A DNA stretch of 64,000 bases. Source: Riptortus pedestris. Taxonomy: Eukaryota; Arthropoda; Insecta; Hemiptera; Alydidae. The stretch spans positions 17,233,501 to 17,297,500 of the forward strand of contig CM032230.1 in the NCBI GenBank assembly GCA_019009955.1, given 5' to 3'. Within the stretch, counting starts at the first letter, position 1. Each line of letters begins with the position of its first letter. Positions 59,101 to 64,000 of this stretch are shown piece by piece. Position numbers and translations under genes: made by a program. Under the pieces are notes generated by a model that was not told the origin of the DNA, did no database searches, and worked only from the letters and a program-made list of their open reading frames with translations.

Positions 59101-59608
59101 GGAGGCCACCTTGTGAATGGGGAATGAGACTGTAGAAAAAGCGAGCCGAGGCCCAGCTAGGCGATGAATTAATGAATAATAAAGATCATATTGAAAACCT
59201 ACGCCTAATTACATAGCCAGCCTTCAAAAGAGCTCAGTTAACGCCGCCCCAACCCCCATTCTCTATACATCCATTATTGAAACTGATTGAAATAATTATA
59301 TTTTGAAATTTTATGTTTTTACACAATCCCACACTTTTTATTAAATATAGTTTCCATAAGATTAGTCTATTGTCATCTTCCTTGTATGAAAGCTTAAATA
59401 AATTAGATTCTCTTCGCTCAAATATGTAATACTATTAGGAATTATATTTTTAAAACTTCAAGTTATTACTATTTGTTATTCAATATAAATATATACAGGT
59501 ATATATTACTTTTATTATTATAATAGCTCTATTCAAAAAATATTTTTGTCAGAACGTTAGAGTATGACATAATTTAAGAAAAATGTAATTAATTGGATGT
59601 ACCAAAAG

Positions 59609-59714
<106 letters not shown>

Positions 59715-59879
59715 AAGGTGAGGTATAGTATGGGAGGACAGAAAGAGGCTAGCGGCACCCACATACCAACAAACAGTCCTAATAGACACTCAGCTGGTCG
59801 ATAAGGTGAGGAGAGCAACTGGGAGCTAAATCCTATTTTCTCTCTCTCCCCACGAGACCAGGATGTTCTACCCAATCTT

Positions 59880-61640
59880 AATCCTGATCTTAATACAGTA
59901 ACATATAACCACTCCTACCTCATATCTCCCAGCCCATATAAACACCTTCTCCTCTCGCTGCAAAAGGGTATTAGCTAGGTAACACCTGAAGGCAGTACAT
60001 AGAACCCCATCCCATGTTGCAAAGATCCTAGGTCCAGTGTATATAACCTCCTTCCTCGGCGACATATAAACACTGATATCCCAAGTCGCTAGATCATAAA
60101 AAATTGGCAACTATTGAAGGGAGTGCTTATACATCTAAATCCCATGCTACCAGTGTATATAACCACCTCTTATCTTTGGTTAGCGCTTGTAACCTCCTCT
60201 TTGGTTTCACATAAACACCGACACCCCATACTGCCAATTTATATAACCCATGTTCCTTTCCTCGGTCATTCCTTGCGCCACTGGAAGTAACCCCTATCCA
60301 CCCCGCCCCCTTCAGTGACATATAAACACCGTCAGCCCATGCTGGCAATGGGCATAACTGCTATCTCTCCTCGGTGGCATATTAGCCCATGTTACTAGAA
60401 CGTATAACCTAGGCAACTCTTGAATAGAGTGCACGTGTACCACAGTGCTAGAGCATACTACTCCTATCTCATTCCTTGGACTAGTTCATATAGCCTCTCC
60501 TTCAGTGGCATCATTGGCACATAAACACCGACACCTCCTACTACGAATGCATATAAGCCCCAACCCGTTCCTTGGTCTACTGCATATAAGTGCTCCATCA
60601 TTGGCACATAAACACCGACACCTCCTACTACGAATGCATATAAGCCCCAACCCGTTCCTTGGTCTACTGCATATAAGTGCTCCATCATTGGCACATAAAC
60701 ACCGACATCTCCTACTACGAATGCATATAAGCCCCATCCCGTTCCTTGGTCCACTGCATATAACTTCTCCATCATTGGCACATAAACACCGACACGTCCT
60801 ACTACGAATGCATATAAGCCCCAACCCGTTCCTTGGTCCACTGCATATAACTTCTCCAACATTGGTACATAAACACCGACACCTCTTACTACGAATGCAT
60901 ATAAGCCCCAACCTGTTCCTTGGTCCACTGAACATAACTTCTCCAACATTGGCACATAAACACCGACACCTCTTACTACGAATGCATATAAGCCCCATCC
61001 CATTCCTTGGTCCCCTGCATATAACTTCTCCAACATTGGCACATAAACACCGACACTTCCTACTACGAATGCATATAAGCCCCATCCCATTCCTTGGTCC
61101 AGTGCATATAACCTCTCCATCGTTGGCACATATACACCGACACTTCCTACTGGGAAGGCATATAACCCCCATTCCATTCCTTGGTCCACTGCTTATAACT
61201 TCTCCATCGTTGGCACATAAACACCGACACTTCCTACGACGAATGCATATAAGCCCCATCCCATCCCTTGGTCCCCTGCATATAACTTCTCCATCGTTGG
61301 CACATAAACACCGACACCTCCTACTACGAATGCATATAAGCCCCAACCCGTTCCTTGGTCTACTGCATAAAAGTGCTCCATCATTGGCACATAAACACCG
61401 ACACGTCCTACTACGAATGCATATAAGCCCCAACCCGTTCCTTGGTCCACTGCATAAAAGTCTCCATCATTATCACATAAACACCGACACTTCGTACTGC
61501 GAATGCACGTTAGCCCCATCCCATCTCTTGGTCCACTGCTTATATCGTATCTCGCTTTTATACGAACACCGACTCCCCTTGCTGTCAGTGTATTTAACCC
61601 TTATCCCAGCCCCAGTGCCAGTGTTTATGAACCCCGCCTC
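59880..61640. repeat. Satellite, 87-bp unit, with open frames in three registers
   Basis: Best units lie at 60500-61500: 'cataaacaccgacacctcct' + 'actacgaatgcatataagcc' + 'ccaacccgttccttggtcca' + 'ctgcatataacttctccatc' + 'attggca' (87 bp). Degenerate units extend to both sides. Since 87 = 3 x 29, any stop-free register stays open: plus 60445-61659 (404 codons) and two minus registers (to 315 codons). I call this a satellite and not a gene. Confidence 0.93.
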
Positions 61641-61830
61641 TCCTTGCAGCAAGTGGTGAAACTCTAATATTATTCCTTCCGGTTTTTTTCTAATGACGTA
61701 GAAATTTTCTAAATCCTACCAAATACATCACATTTCTAACAACTTATAATAAAGTACATTTTAATGATACATTGGTCTAGATTATTGTGTGAAATATCAG
61801 GTTTTAAGGAAATGCATGAAACCTTCAAAA

Positions 61831-62446
61831 TTTCGTCACGTTATCAAAGTAGATTCCCCACATGCGTCAAGTATTTGCATTTATCTGAAAAAGTAAAAGT
61901 TCAATTTGAGCAATATTTGGTATTTAGGATTGAAATAAAGTGCTTTATAATATAACAGCTTATTGTTAGTATGGCATGAGTAGGAGTGGGGGTTTACTGA
62001 AGGCTATTAAGGAAAAATAAAAAATGCCAATACCTCGGTTAGTAATCAAGATATTGAAAAAACGTATATAACATTTATAAAACATTATATTTGCAATATG
62101 AGATTACTTCTTCACAATTATTTGATCCTACGCATAATAACTGAGACATTAGGAATTTTCGGAATTCCTCCCTCTAACCCCCTCCCTCCTCCAACTGGCC
62201 AGATTTCAGTCAATCATGGTGTCAGTTTTACATAAAACGTTTAAATATCGAGCTTGTAATGAACAAACAAAAATTGCGACCGCTAGAGCGTTAAAAGACT
62301 AATATATGTAAATGTATATATAGTTTTGAACGGACCTCATTTTCGTCATCCCCTGGCAGGATCGATGGACATTTGAGAAACTTCTTTAAAAATCGCACCA
62401 TGAGTGCTACCTCAATAGCTGATTTCCCTTAGGGGATATCTGCTAA
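61831..62446 (+). mobile_element. HINE-like element, type A, complete (616 bp)
   Basis: Worn 5' end ('tttcgtcacgttatcaaagt'), subterminal 'agtagattccccacatgcgt', type A module, core and a short TA tract. 3' hairpin GATTTCCCTTAGGGGATATC followed by TGCTAA. Confidence 0.85.
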
Positions 62447-62449
62447 AAC

Positions 62450-63235
62450 TGGAATTTCGAAGTGGTCGATTATTTTCCAGAAAGTTCTTCCAACCAAGGA
62501 GCATTAACTGCTCCATATGAAATTCTAGTCCCATAACTCAGACATTTGTGTATTACATTTTATATATTTTCCCATCGAGATTTAACATTCGACTAATATA
62601 CAAAATATTCAAATTTATAAATCAATAAAAAAAGAATATAAAAAGGGAAAACATTTTGTTCTTCTACTCCAACATGGGTTCTGTTTGTTTTTTTAAGCAG
62701 CGTAGAGACATGAGGTTTTAATTAATTATGGTTACTGTAGATTTATAAGTTAGCCTTGAGATGTGATATAATGTATGTTAGATGATTGTAGGTATAATAG
62801 GTGGGAGCAGAGATAAATACTACAGCCTTCCTCAACTGATCTCACTTTCATATTCCTCCACAATTTTAAGAAATCTTGCGTTAAGCTTTTTGTTTATTAT
62901 ATACTCTTGCTATATGTATTATATACATGTGTATATATATATATATATATACACACATATATAATTTATTCAAAATAACTTTCATTATTCGAGGGAATAA
63001 ATTATATGATCATTGTTGAGTTGATAAATATATATTTCTTATATACTAAGATAATAATTTGCTTTCACAGACATCTCAAATCACATCTTCCTTATTGCGG
63101 CCATATAAATACTTAGTGTTGACGGTTAACAGGACATGCGCCTCACGACCTACGACTTAAGTATTATTGCTATTTGCAGGAGTATAATGTATTTTAGTTC
63201 CCCATGAGATGTGAACCCAAAGGCAAACATCACTT
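62450..63235. other. AT-rich stretch, nothing recognised
   Basis: Only a short (TA)n at about 62930-62950. Confidence 0.4.
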
Positions 63236-63237
63236 TA

Positions 63238-63361
63238 TTTGCAGATTTCCCTTAATGAAAATCAGCCAGCTATTGAGGTTGTAGTCATGAAGCGAATTTC
63301 TCAGAATTTCTTCAAATGTCCATCAATCGTAACTAGTAGATGACGAAAATGAGATCCGTTA

Positions 63362-63422
<61 letters not shown>

Positions 63423-64000
63423 TGCTTGTTTTCGCTTTAGCGGTCGCAATTTTTGTTTAATCGTTACCAAACTCAATATTTAATCGTTTTATGTAGAAAG
63501 AAAGATCAAGATCATTAACGGCTGAAATTGGACCAGTGGGAGGGGGAGTTTAGAGGAGAGGAATTTCGAAAATTCTTAATACGTGTATCTCCGTTATTAT
63601 GCGTCAGATTGAAAAAGTGTATAGAAGGAATCCTATTGCAAAACCTATATAGAACATTAACTTTGCAATATATTTTTTTTTTATTATTATTTATTAACGT
63701 CCACTTTTTGCAACTTAGGCTAATCGGGACGGGTTGTCTACGGGTTACCACCCTTTTCTAGCCAGGGTGGGATTTTAGGAGATTAAATAACGTCCTAAAA
63801 TCCCACCCTGGCTAGAAAAGGGTGGTAACCTGTAGACAACCCGTCCCGATTAGCCTAATTTGGAAAAAGTGGACGTTAATAAATAATAATAAAAAAAAAT
63901 ATTGCAAAGTTAATGTTCTATATAGGTTTTGATATACCTTATTTCAATATATTGATTATTAACCAAGATATTTGCATTTTTAGTCTTTGGTCTTCAGTAA
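63238..64000 (-). mobile_element. HINE-like element, cut by window end, carrying a SINE palindrome
   Basis: 3' hairpin decayed ('gcagatttcccttaatgaaa' + 'atcag'), (TA)n at 63368-63418 and a well-kept core. At 'cctattgcaaa' (to about 63642) it is interrupted by a foldback. It resumes at 63900 ('tattgcaaagttaatgttct') and reads through 'attaaccaagatatttgcat' to the window edge. Confidence 0.85.
63639..63931. repeat. SINE foldback: near-perfect palindrome of about 290 bp
   Basis: Arms 63639-63780 and 63793-63931 with a 12-nt centre. Each arm holds the same 3' part of the SINE (tail outward) plus about 30 bp of adjoining HINE sequence ('aaacctatatagaacattaa'). There are only about three base differences plus tail-length differences. 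The 5' part of the SINE is absent. Confidence 0.9.

Noticed and set aside
58654..59109. 151-codon Ser/Leu/His/Thr-rich frame
   Set aside because: Translation of a GT/GA microsatellite.
60445..61659. 404-codon plus-strand frame (and 241- and 315-codon minus frames) as a repeat protein gene
   Set aside because: Fully explained by an 87-bp tandem array (29 codons per unit); three registers on two strands are open at once, and there is no start or splice context.
63639..63931. Two independent SINE insertions in opposite orientation
   Set aside because: The arms share the same truncation region and also about 30 bp of target flank in inverted form, which two separate insertions would not produce.

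Overview
This is repeat-dense, AT-rich nuclear DNA from an animal, most likely an invertebrate. The evidence is LINE and tRNA-derived SINE remnants with target-site duplications, a Helentron-type non-autonomous family (HINE), a piggyBac-like element with TTAA duplications, many minisatellites, and long (TA)n, (GA)n and (GT)n tracts. There is no dense ORF packing and there are no bacterial-style genes. A mollusc, perhaps a cephalopod, is my guess from the overall look; no single marker proves it. I found no intact host protein-coding gene. Almost every ORF is a by-product of tandem or simple repeats. The best coding signals are decayed LINE pieces: a reverse transcriptase fragment, an RNase H fragment and an intact LINE C-terminal zinc-knuckle tail.

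The dominant component is one interspersed family, here called HINE-like. I can trace about 31 copies or fragments on both strands, roughly a fifth of the window. A full copy (54387-55048 is the clearest) begins GTCCGTCACGCAGGGG with a small hairpin and carries a subterminal AGCAGATTTCCC. It has a core with a (TA)n tract at a fixed place and ends in the hairpin GATTTCCCTTAAGGGAAATC followed by TGCTAA. The subterminal repeat is the inverse of the right hairpin arm. No target duplication is seen. This matches the layout of DINE-1/Helentron-associated interspersed elements (HINEs). At least three different 5' modules are joined to one common 3' half.

Layout. 1-5200: HINE fragments, a piggyBac-like element nested in a HINE, a LINE RT remnant, and a HINE nested in another HINE. 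5466-6560 and 7400-7765: minisatellites flanking a GC-richer stretch that could be a non-coding exon. 8300-17000: mostly featureless AT-rich DNA with one SINE (13-bp duplication) and old HINE fragments. 17036-22710: HINEs, a SINE and a 53-bp satellite. 22710-30290: largely unassigned sequence with two clean HINEs and one inverted-repeat element. 30290-31870: a 65-bp satellite split by a long-form HINE. 34260-39290: LINE-tail-like repeats, two SINEs, and a LINE RNase H remnant split by a HINE. 43868-48155: four satellites (110, 27, about 15 and 33 bp). 49230-57554: many HINEs and a 5'-truncated LINE (13-bp duplication) that itself carries a HINE. 58205-61640: satellites and long GT/GA tracts, including an 87-bp satellite whose period keeps three frames open. 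61831-64000: two HINEs, the last interrupted by a near-perfect SINE palindrome of about 290 bp.

Nested insertions give a relative history: LINEs, satellites and older HINEs came first, younger HINE copies landed in them, and the piggyBac-like element and SINE entered HINEs. Nothing here encodes a working enzyme for mobilising HINE, SINE or the TTAA element; all must depend on proteins encoded elsewhere.
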